Shown here piece after piece: positions 48,401 to 60,100 of a DNA stretch of 64,000 bases. The stretch spans positions 310,001-374,000 of the forward strand of contig JAMKCF010000041.1 of the NCBI GenBank assembly GCA_023634235.1, in the 5' to 3' direction. A program made the position numbers and the translations under genes. The notes below the pieces were generated by a model. The model made no database searches, was not told where the DNA came from, and saw only the letters and a program-made list of their open reading frames with translations. The stretch comes from Pisaster brevispinus. Taxonomy: Eukaryota > Echinodermata > Asteroidea > Forcipulatida > Asteriidae. The first letter of the stretch is position 1; each line of letters begins with the position of its first letter.

Positions 48401-51400
48401 ATCATCTAATTCAGGAATGAACTAAACATTCTCTGTACAAAACTGTAAAGACCATATCTTTGAAATGTGACATCAACGAATGTTTTTGGAATTTGACAAA
48501 AATTGCACTTGAAGGGTATCGAACACAGTGGCATTTGACACCATTTCAACCTTAGGTTAGAGAACTGTAATTTTCTTTTCCATTTTTATAAGGACTCTAT
48601 CTATTGGAAAATGAGTGGATCACAAAACTAAATTTGACCTTGGAGCCCCTCTTTAATTGTTGTGGTTTGGTCGCTTTTCTTTCTTTTACGTTCACAATTT
48701 GGTGGTTCTTTAATTAAAATTTTAGCCAATAAAACAGGCCTCACGTTTTGACCATAGCAGTGTCTTTCTCAAAGGCTAAGTGACAACACAACACACACAA
48801 AAGTAAGCTTGTGGAACAGAAACAGTCAAGGAGAAAGAGGATGAACAAAAGTTTACTCAGTACAACTGGGTTTGGGGTTGTTTTGGTTGTTTTTTTGTTT
48901 TTTTCCATGCAGCCAGAAGAAGCTAGGAATGAACAAAAGTTTAGTCAGTACAACTGTGTTTTTGTTGTAATGCATACATGGTTTTAAGGATTTGTGCAAA
49001 ATGAAGCATTTCAATGAATGGTGACTAGCACCAGCAGGGTGTCGAATCTGACAAACAGGATTGGTTCAAATAACAAAGTAAACTGAACCTAGGCCTTGGT
49101 GACTAGTGCAACTAGTGTCAAAGTCACGACTATTAATTGCTATGTCCAAGCATGACTACCACTTTCAACTACCCGGTAAGTCCATGAGAGGCCAAATTTT
49201 ATAATAACTGATCATCCTAAGGCACTCTTACAATAGTTTATAGCGGTCTGGGAAACTACCAGGTTAACCCTTTGGGAAAATGCCAGGACTACTGAAAAAG
49301 TCAAAGTCAAGTCGCCCAAATTGTCATTGTCTGCTATGATATATTGTTGCATCAAAAGAGTTGCTTACTGCAATGGCGTCCATTGCAATGCATACTTCAC
49401 CTTTCAGCCTGAACTTTACCATCTTGTGCCTGCTGTGCTCCGCAATCTTTGGTTTTGAAAACTAGTGTCAAAGTCGCGACTAATCAGGTAGTGAATTTCA
49501 CTATCGCCCAGGCCTAACTAAAACCAAATACTGAGATGAAAAGAAAGAGAATAAGTACGAAAAAACAGACAGAAAAGCAGCATATGGCAACGGCTCTTAC
49601 CTAACAATCCATTCCCAGATAATGGGCAGTGGCCAGTCACTTTCGCTCATTTTATTCACAAACTCTTCACGAAATTTCTTGACTCCATAACGAATGACTA
49701 AATATTGTAAGGCAATTCCTGAGAGAAGAAGGCCAAAACCCCAGACAAAATCCTGTAAAAAAAAATATATATGTATATTGAATTATGATATTATATACTC
49801 AGTATGCCAACATAAGTAGTCTACTATCTTTTCCTTTACTAAACTTTAACCTTGTGTCTTATTATTATATATGTCTGGTAATAAAACCAAGGATGCCTCA
49901 TAAATGAACATAATCACTATAGCTGGCAAGCCTGAGTAAACATGTAAACAAGGGTGCTTGTTATGTGAACCAGAAACACTGGGGTTAACCTCTACTCTTC
50001 CACAATCAGTGTTCTGGGTTCTTAAACTTGCACTACCAACCCTTTCACACCGAACCTATGGCTTAATTGTCCCATCTGAAGGACAAAGCAATTATGGTAA
50101 AGTATCTTGCTTAAGGACACAAGTGAAAAGACCGGAGCTCGAACCCACACTCTGCTGATCAGAAACACCAGAGCTTGAGTCCAGTGCCATTAGCCACTCA
50201 ATCATGACACGCCTTCACATAACATAATAGCCTTAATCTGAAAGAGATAATGCCTCCAATCCCATAAAGCCAGAATCTCACTCAGTTAGCTTAACTTGCC
50301 AGCAACCTTTCAGTTACTTCTTCATGTGTGCAACTTTTTTACTCGCAATTAATAAATAACATCTGATTCTCTGAACTTATAATTTGTTAGTAAAAAATTT
50401 CCTCAGTTCAACCTTTTTTGTGTGCTCCAAGGACATGTTTGGTTTGCAATGATTTACCAACTAGATGCTGGAAAAAACTCACTACTCAGGGCTTTGTGAA
50501 CGAGGCCAAATCTCAAAAAGCTGCTTAAGCACCACAAGTTGCTAAGCACAACAAAATTATGCTCACCAGAATAAGGTTACCACCTAAACTACCATGTCAA
50601 GTATAGTTTGTGACTGGTATTCTTCTCATTTCTGCTCAGCAGAAAAATGTTAAGCAATACTTTCTGAAGCAGCTCTATGAAATTGGCACCGCGCCAAAGT
50701 CCATTGAGCTGTTTAAGCAGAAAGTATGGCTTAGACAATTTCTGCTAAGCAAAAAATAAGGAAGCCAGCCACAGGTGATAACTAGCAAACCATTTCACAT
50801 CAAATCAAAATGGATAATTGTGACAAACAAATGTTGATTGATGGTAAGTTTATTCCTTTTAGTAATTACAATAAACAAAATAATTTATTTAATTTATACC
50901 AGCTGCTCCCTCTCCACGACCAGCTTGTTCAAGGACGCATTCCATTAAAGCTACAATCATGTAATTGAATTGGCTTTTATAAAAAATACAAGAATTAGCA
51001 TTTCAATCAAAAGCACTGAATGCCATAAAATCGTCATCAAAATATCCAATACACAAATTGCTTTAAAAAAAATTATACAAAACACAGACTTTTAGGCAGA
51101 GAATTGACATAAAAATACCAGGAGAAAAACTGGAACATACTGAAGTGTACACAAGGTAAACACTAATTATTATAATAAAAAGTAAATTATTTGTTTGATA
51201 TTTAACGACACATCATTAAATAAAGGCTCATGTACAAGGATTAAAACAGCACAATGCATGCAAACTTTGTGCGTCACTAGGAATGTAAAGCACTCAATTA
51301 AATGTAGGGTCATACTTTGGTGATGACCCTGAAAAAAAAAAGGTGAAATTTCTATTGGAAATCTTACCTGTTAAAAAATGGCAATGGGGATAAGCATCCT

Positions 51401-53837
51401 GCTAAATTATTTCGTCTGAAATGCTCCCGTTGATTAGAAATCAATTAAAGTATGTTGTAAACTTTTAACCTCCAAAACTCCAAGGTGAGTTATGGAGATT
51501 TCAATTTCCCAGGAGTCAGTTTGTGAATGCTGCAGCCAGAGATGCGGTTGGTAGCCGCGTCACCTCGCTAAATGTGAACGGGTTCTTGACGAAAAAAATA
51601 TACTGTAACAGTGCTTTGCTGTTTTCTCAACAAGTAGACACTGTCTTCATCTGAAACTTTCACAGGTGACTTATATTGTATCTTTATTGACAATTTGACC
51701 TATGGATCCTCATTAACTTGACAAAAAAACCAATCTGTGTACCTACTTTTAAGTTTCTGAGCTTGTTTTTTGACAATTTACCTTATTTGCAAAAAAATAG
51801 TTACTGGCCTTAAGTTTCGACCCTGGCAGAGTCTTTCTCAAAGGCTAAATGAAAAGACTACAAACATAAACAGGTATACTGGTGTAACAAAAGCAGTCAA
51901 GTGGAAATACATGATAGAGATGAAATCACAGAGAAAGCAGGAGGATAAACAGAGAGGAGGGTAACAGAAGGGGGGTTATAACTTACCTTATAAGAGACAA
52001 TTAGGGAGTTAAGTAGTCCTACCTTCTTACCTGATTGACTAAAAAGTTGAGGCTGAGAGCTGAGCCAAGGCCAAGCATAAACACCACCAACGCCACAACT
52101 GGAGTAGCTTTTTTTCTAGACACTGTGAGAAACAGCAACATTATTGCAAAAAATGTGCTAGAATTGTTACCCTGTATGTAACTTTCATAATAGTGTATGC
52201 TGTTATCCGGTTTCTGGGAAGTAAACCACAGTCGTTTTTAATAAACATCCTGAAAATCCTAAAATCCTCCTCCTCCAGATGAGCAGAGTAAACTGTTCGA
52301 GACACCACCGGCACTTTTCAGAGCCAACATTCCTCCCAAAAAAGATTTATACATGGTTGTACCCGCAAGTTTACTAGCTAGGCCCTATAGTTACGTCTTA
52401 TTTCAGCTCTAATTTCACATACCTCCAAAATCTTTGATGTTGTGAACGAAGAGCTCTAGCTGAGCAACTAGGGAGCTGAAACCGGCCAGGAGAAGGGAGA
52501 AGAAGAAGAACACCATAAGGACACGCCCAGCGCTGATCCTGTTATACAGTATCGGCATCCTAGAAGAAACCAAGAAGATGACAGACTGTAAAACTGCCTC
52601 AAAGTATGGACAAGTTATGTACTAAAATACATTATATAAAGTAATAAACCACAAGGGAAAATGACTGGGTAGATTTTTAATAACTTGGGTTTGAACAAAG
52701 ACAAATTAACTGGAGCGGGACTTGAACCAACGACCTCCGAATTAACGTGCCGGCATTATGTGACAATACATTATGTGACAAGGCCCTAAACAGGGCTCTA
52801 ATTTGGGGGAAGAATCAAAGAAAAATTGACTAGAGCAGGATTTGAAGCAACAACCTCCGGATTAATGTGCCGGCGCTCTACCAACTTAGTTATCTAGCCC
52901 TATGTTGGCAGTCTCCCTATTTTGACACCATCCTTGTTGGGGGTTTTCAAGATTAATTTTACAAGACCAGAATCTAAATGAGTTGAAAAAGCACTAAGAG
53001 AAAATCCATGTCTGATGTGTAAGTATACTTAAGAAGGCCAAAACCCCAGACAAAATCCTGTCAAAAAATATATACATATATTGAATTATGATATTATTGA
53101 TACTCAGTATGCAAACATAGGTAGTCTACTATCTTTTCATTTACTAAACTTTAAACTTGGTCCTTATTATTATATATCTCCCTAAACAGGGCTCTAATTT
53201 GGGGGAAGAATCAAAGAAAAATTGACTAGAGCAGGATTTGAAGCAACAACCTCCGGATTAATGTGCCGGCGCTCTACCAACTTAGTTATCTAGCCCTATG
53301 TTGGCAGTCTCCCTATTTTGACACCATCCTTGTTGGGGGTTTTCAAGATTAATTTTACAAGACCAGAATCTAAATGAGTTGAAAAAGCACTTAGAGAAAA
53401 TCCATGTCTGATGTGTAAGTATATTTCGATACTCAAAAGGATTAAAAGATATTTATCAAATAAATACAACACTTTTTCACAAAGATATTACACAGTATTT
53501 CATTCAACAGAAAAACAAAACAACAACAGCATTAGTGTCCAGTCTTGAGTTTACTGGCCCAGCACTGAAATCACTGGCCTCCTTCAGGTCTGCAATCCAG
53601 TATTAATTTCAAACCTCAGCTAAAACTGTTATAAGAAAATATGTTCCAAGTAATAAGGGAACCTGACTGGGTAAATTGAGAAAATTTAGGAAAATAAGTG
53701 TTTTCTACCAAATAAAGGTGAGTCCAGTATTTCCAGGTCCATTTTGTTGCAGCAAATTAACAATTTCCTCTGTAGATGATCCGTTCTTTATTTCAGTAGC
53801 AAAAACAGTTGAAAAGGTGAGCATTCCGCACAGCAGG
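45468..53837 (-). CDS. SNF transporter exons 6-11: TM7 to TM12 and cytoplasmic tail
   Basis: Exon 6 (53709-53837) begins with a split codon for Ser266. By eye this is the position of the chloride-site serine in TM7 of eukaryotic SLC6 proteins (Asn262 four residues earlier fits the paired Asn). Exon 7 (52423-52559) holds TM8 with Ala334, Ser337 and Ser338, matching the Na2 ligands Ala351/Thr354/Ser355 of LeuT. Exon 8 (52031-52122) starts at the CAG ending 52123, chosen over a TAG ten bases further in because only it keeps frame (gives VSRKKATPVVAL). Exon 9 (49601-49752) and exon 10 (46580-46697) carry TM10-TM11. Exon 11 encodes a last helix (WIGFFLLILLLNFLYVKYW) and a 39-residue soluble tail rich in Pro, Gly and Glu. 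Confidence 0.85.
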
Positions 53838-56800
53838 CTGAAATATAAGATGTTTAATTAAACGGTTTGGATGACATTATTCACTGAATGAGAAGACGGG
53901 AGAGGGGAGGTGTGAGAATTGAGAGAAAACCATAAAGAATGTTCCAGATTGCACAGTAGAGCTTTTAAAACCAAGATAAACACCAAGTAAAAATCATTCC
54001 AAAGAAGTTGTTTCAATTAAGCTTGCTTCGGCCAAACATCAAAAAATTTGGGTCCAGAATGCCTCACAGTTTTGAACAAACCTGGGGAGACCCTGGTGCT
54101 ATTGTCTTTGCAGACTATTAAAGATATAGTCTTAAGTACATTCCAAAGAAGGGTTTAATTAAACTCAAATTCAATGCTGTTTTCCTAAAAATTCTCTGTA
54201 AAAAAATGTACAGACTATATTTTTAAAACGAGACATCATCGAACATTTTGGGATTTTGACAAAAGTTGCGCTTGAAGGGTATCAAACACAGTGGCATTTT
54301 ACACCATTTTAACCTGAGGTTTTAGACCTTTTTCCCCCATTTTCATGAGACCATTTTCATGGTAAATGAGTACATCGTCAAACTGAATTTGACCTCTGAG
54401 CCACTCTATAACTGAGAGTTACATATCAAATTATTCTACACGGACCTAAAACCTCCTAACATTATTCCTGATTGGTTGATGGAGAGAAACAAAAATGCAG
54501 GTACAGATTATTTTAATATTCATACAAAAAGAAACCTCGTGAATTTCTACATTCATTACATCCAATGGCTTTAAAAAGTGCTGGTATTGTGGGCAATGGA
54601 CCTACACATTATAATCTTATACGTATGCTTCACTTACATGTAACTGAGTAGAATAAAACCCATCAAAAATATAAGCGCAGTCATTATTTAGCCAGTATTT
54701 TAATTGGAAAGAAAATAGGCGGTTGGTGTTATGAGAATCTAATAAGCAATCCCAGTACGATAACTGCAGTTTAAGTCAGGATTAGTACTAGTTGTTTTAT
54801 TAAATGAAAAAATGTATTTGTTTTTATTTTAATTAGGCCTACCACCAATTGAAATATTTCCATCTGGAAAGCTACTTGTTCTAAAGTTCATACCAGTACC
54901 AATCCTCCAGAGAAATATTTCCATCTGAAAGCTCACTGATTCTAAAGTTCATACCAGTACCAATCCTCCAGAGAAATATTTCCATCTGAAAGCTCACTGA
55001 TTCTAAAGTTCATACCAGTACCAATCCTCCAGAGAAATATTTCCATCTGAAAGCTCACTGATTCTTAAGTTCATACCAGTACCAATCCTCCAGAGAAATA
55101 TTTCCATCTGAAAGCTCACTGATTCTTAAGTTCATACCAGTACCAATCCTCCAGAGAAATATTTCCATCTGAAAGCTCACTGATTCTTAAGTTCATACCA
55201 GTACCAATCCTCCAGAGAATATTTCCATCTGAAAGCTCACTGATTCTGAAGTTCATACCAGTACCAATCCTCCAGAGAAATATTTCCATCTGAAAGCGCA
55301 CTGATAACATTCATACCACTACCAATCCTCTTGAGAAATACTTTTATCTGAAAGCTCAATGATTCTAGAGTTCATACCAGTACCAATCCTCCAGAGAAAT
55401 ATTTCCATCTGAAAGCTCACTGATTCTAAAGTTCATACCAGTACCAATCCTCCAGAGAAATATTTCCATCTGAAAGCTCACTGATTCTAAAGTTCATACC
55501 AGTACCAATCCTCCAGAGAAATATTTCCATCTGAAAGCGCACTGATAACATTCATACCACTACCAATCCTCTTGAGAAATACTTTTATCTGAAAGCTCAA
55601 TGATTCTAGAGTTCATACCAGTACCAATCCTCCAGAGAAATATTTCCATCTGAAAGCTCACTGATTCTAAAGTTCATACCAGTACCAATCCTCCAGAGAA
55701 ATATTTCCATCTGAAAGCTCACTGATTCTAAAGTTCATACCAGTACCAATCCTCCAGAGAAATATTTCCCTGAAGATTAAATGTAGTTCATCCTAAATTC
55801 TCTTCATCCTGTGAATTATTATTTGATATGGTCTCTAAGTGCTCGTCCACTTTCAGTAGAGGACCGGCCTCCTTCCCGCATCTCTACATCATTATTATTA
55901 CAACTAAAGCCGGCCTCAGGTCGACCTTGCGTCAACAAAAAACACTCGGCGACTGACTTTTCAGGATCACACTGCGCCTGAGCTAAGACCATCGGGAACT
56001 TTTCAGTCGGCGATTATTTACGACCTGAGCGTAACTGCGATGATTTTAAGACAATCGGAAACAGTCGCCGCTCGAAAAAATTTACAGTCGCAAGAGTAGA
56101 ACAATTTCAACTTGTACGACGTGATCCCGACGGTCGCACGATTTCTCAGTTGCTGTGACCTGAGCATCGTAAGAACATCGTAGGTCGACCTGAGGCCGGC
56201 TTCAGTAGCTTACCTAATAACGTTATTGCACAGTGGTACTAGGGTCCCGTAGCGTACGATACCATTCTTAGCCGTCATATACGCAGCGTAGGATATAAAC
56301 AAACCGGAACCTGCTCCGGTATCAAATGCATTCTGGGTAACAGCGTCCACCCACATTCCAGGCTCTTTGAATTGTTCTGTTGAAGTTGAATTAATATCAT
56401 TTTACTGTGGCTTTTTTCAAGTGCTTAATAAACATAATTTGCTGTTGAAAAAAGCGAAAAAACCTCAAGGATTTCCTAAACATTGCAAAGTACTACCCTT
56501 AAGAAAAATGTTATTAACATTATTCTGGTTTATTTAAAACCACACGGTTGGCAGCCACAGAAGTGGCAAACTCTTCATCAGCCAAAGGTTTTTTATGCAG
56601 GCTGCTCCAAACCTTTGGAACAATCTTTCTTATCAGATACACCATGCCATTTTACTTACTGAATTCAAACATACCACTTTTAAACCTTTCCCAGACTTAC
56701 TGTGCTTGCTTTTTACTTTATTCTCATTCCTTTTTTATTGTTGGTTGTTGTACTATTAGTTTGTTGTAAAGCGTTGTCATACCTTTGGCATAAGAACGCT

Positions 56801-57095
56801 ATATACGCGCTTGAATTGTGATAAAACTACTTTGTTCACTTTGTTTACAAACATACAAAAAGCTCTTTAGACCCCCCCCCAAAAAAAGAAAGAAAAAAAG
56901 AATATAAATATTTTTATTATTATTATTTATTCGACCTCAACAATACAAGAACAACAAGTACAATAAAAGGCATTAAAAGGAACAAAGAAACCAAAACAGA
57001 AACGACAAAGCAAAACAAATATATATATTATATTTTCTTTGTTCAAACCAAACCATATTATATGTATATATAAAATTAATAAATAAAGTAAATAA

Positions 57096-57126
<31 letters not shown>

Positions 57127-60100
57127 TAAACAGATAAACAAATAAATAAGTTTTAAAAAAGAAAACAGAAAAAAGAAAATGGTGATGACAAGGGGGCAAA
57201 TAGAGAGAGCACTGAAAAATGAGTCTTTGAAATAAATAAGAAAATTAACATACAAACATCAAGAAAGAGAGATTGTGTTTAAAATGGTTTTTAAAAAGGA
57301 CATACAGAAGTTCTCATAAAAAGTAAAACCCTCTAGGCTTACCCCAATCTGGAGAGAACATGAACTTCAGCCCAGCGCCTGCATTCTCCAAAGTCATACT
57401 CCAGATGAATGTGAAAAGTAGAAGGACAAGGAAGACTGGAACAACTACGCAATTGGCCAGCTCAATGCTCTTCACACCCCAGGCCACTGAAAATGCTGCG
57501 GTGATAATCGCAATAAAATGGCAAAGAACTGGAAAGAAGGAGTCCTGGAAAAAAAAGTTTCGTTGAGGAGCTTAGAGTTAAGTCTTTTCATTTACTGTGT
57601 GCAGGGTGCATAAAACTATTTCGATAAATTTGAATCTCCAAAAGATCACCTGTGATGACTATACTTTCAAATCCCACAGATTAAAAAACCTACTGCCACA
57701 ATCTTTGTGTAGACTTCAACTTCAGAACTTACCGTACAGCTAAAAAAAGGAGTACAGATAACTTTGAGTTGGGACACGGCTCGACTTTGGGAAAAAAATT
57801 CACAAGATTGCAGGGCTTGGGGCTCCAAATGCTCATAAGACCGCAGTGTTTGTTATTCAACCGGAATTGACATGAGAAAAATACCTGTAGACACAGTTTT
57901 ACATTACATCTGTTTTAGTTTGAACAAGCAATAAGTACAGGTTGATCTCCTAAGTATTCTCTAATAATAAATGCAATTTTAAAGATTGAACATCAAAATT
58001 TGAACAAAAGCACAAGACAACCGGACTCATCCAGTCAAGATATTACTGGCCCAATGCCAAAATCACTGGCCTCGGGCCTGCAGTCCAGTGTAAATTTCAA
58101 GCTCCATGAGACTAAAATTTCAAATGGGCCAAAAGTACATGTAGGCTCAAATGTTCTTTACCTCTGAAAAATTATAGAAGATTGAATTACTCTCAACAGA
58201 TGTTTCTGGAAGCTCGTTAATGAGGAAGTAAAACAAATAGTATAAACACCATCCAACGATGACTGAGTAGTATGCTCTGCAGAAACATAAATCATGTATT
58301 TAAAAAATATGAAACCAATTATTCAGCCAATATCAAAAAACAAGTTTATAAATCACACAAAGTTGCTTAGCTAAGTTAATATGAAGTAATAAACCACAAG
58401 GGAAACCGAATGGGACAATTTTGGGTTTTGGGATTCTGGGATTCTTCATTTTTCTCATCAGCCTGCTATTTTGTTTTTGTTTTTTTCCATTTACTACAGA
58501 ATTGGTTCTGGTTTGACTGTAGTTTTGTTTTATTGAGATGGGGTTATACAATAGAAATATTGGATGCATGAAAAAGATGCAATTTATAGTAATTTGTGAA
58601 TATTGTTTTCAATAAAATACAAAAAAATAGACAAGGAATTCTGTCCAGCCCAAACTCTGAATACACTTTAAAAAACAACAACTTTTGAACAACCCGGACA
58701 ACTCCATGTAGACACCAATATGTCCACCGTGAAACCTTATTTCGTTGGGGAAAACGGGTGGGATTGATTGACAACAATGCTGCAAAGTATCGCTACGCGT
58801 CCCAAGCATCCTACACTTATGAATAGGACTCCTATATTAAATTTTGGAGCATCACGCGTCAAGGCAATTACATGGCAAAATAAACTAAGGCACAAGATGC
58901 AAATTCCACCCCAAAAATGACAACGATCTATGTGTGCAGTATTCAAAAATAAATATTGAATGAATCAAAACTGATTTGGGATCAGAACATATAACACTCA
59001 ACATCTAATCTTGCTGGTGTGCTCCATCAATAGTTGTCACATTTCTACACTTTTGGTTCATGCCTCTATGCCTCAATAAATGTGCAGCTACATGGTTTAA
59101 TATAAATAATGCAAGGAGGCAACTCTTTTGTTATTGTATTTAATTTTATTTTATTGACATTGCAACAGATGGGCCGACTATCTCCATTAACATTTCTACA
59201 TAACATGTAGATACAAACTTGGAGGTCGTATATATTGATTTACCACAATTCCATGCATGGAAGTATGCATACAAAGTCCAGTGTAAGCATCCATACAATA
59301 TATAGCAATCACAGAAACTATGAATGTTGTATGAGTGTAGTTTTTATTATTATTTTTTTAAATACATTTTTACATGATATTTGAAAAAAAAGTCACATCC
59401 CCTTTTAGATGATACCCTGTCTGCTGCTTCCCAGGTTGTGTCGTAAACTTGGGTGTGATCCCTGGCTACAGCTACAGGTTGAATGGCTTCTGACTGTCAC
59501 CTCCGAACAAAGATGTTGACAAAATAGGGAGACCACCACCATAGGGATAGATAGCCCAGTTGGTAGACCGCTGGCAGGATGCAGGTTCCAATCCCGCCCC
59601 AGTGAATTTTTCTTTGTCCAACACTGCATTATTTAAAATTTACCCAGTCAGTTTCCCTTGTGAAATATTACTTGTAATGTTTTTTCTAAATAATTTTTAG
59701 CGGAAATAAAAGCTTGGTAAAATGATCATTCTGCCGTAGAATATCCTCTGGTTTTTGTGTGGATATTTTATATTATAAAACTTGATAAATCCTTGTCATT
59801 TGATTGGTGGAACATGCATCTTGTGTCATCCTTTATTTTGCCAAGTATCATACTGCCGTGACATTTGACCCAGTGTAAACTAAGGTAATTTTCTAGAGGA
59901 GCACAAGGGGGGGGGGGCACCATTTTTTCTATGGGGGCACTTCTGGCAAACAAATTATACCTTTTGCACTCTTTAAAACAACTGGATTTTGATCTACGTA
60001 ATGGTGGGTTCCAAATGGAGGGGGGGGGCACTGACATTATTGGGGGGGGGCACGCACAGGCACATTAATCCGAAGGTTGTAGGTTCACATCACACTCTGT

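Noticed and set aside
54851..55772. CRISPR-like regular repeats
   Set aside because: Units are contiguous with no unique spacers and lie in an animal intron; this is a minisatellite.
57060..57199. Hydrophobic minus-strand ORF that looks like a membrane segment
   Set aside because: It is (AAAT)n simple sequence read as FLFIYLF repeats.
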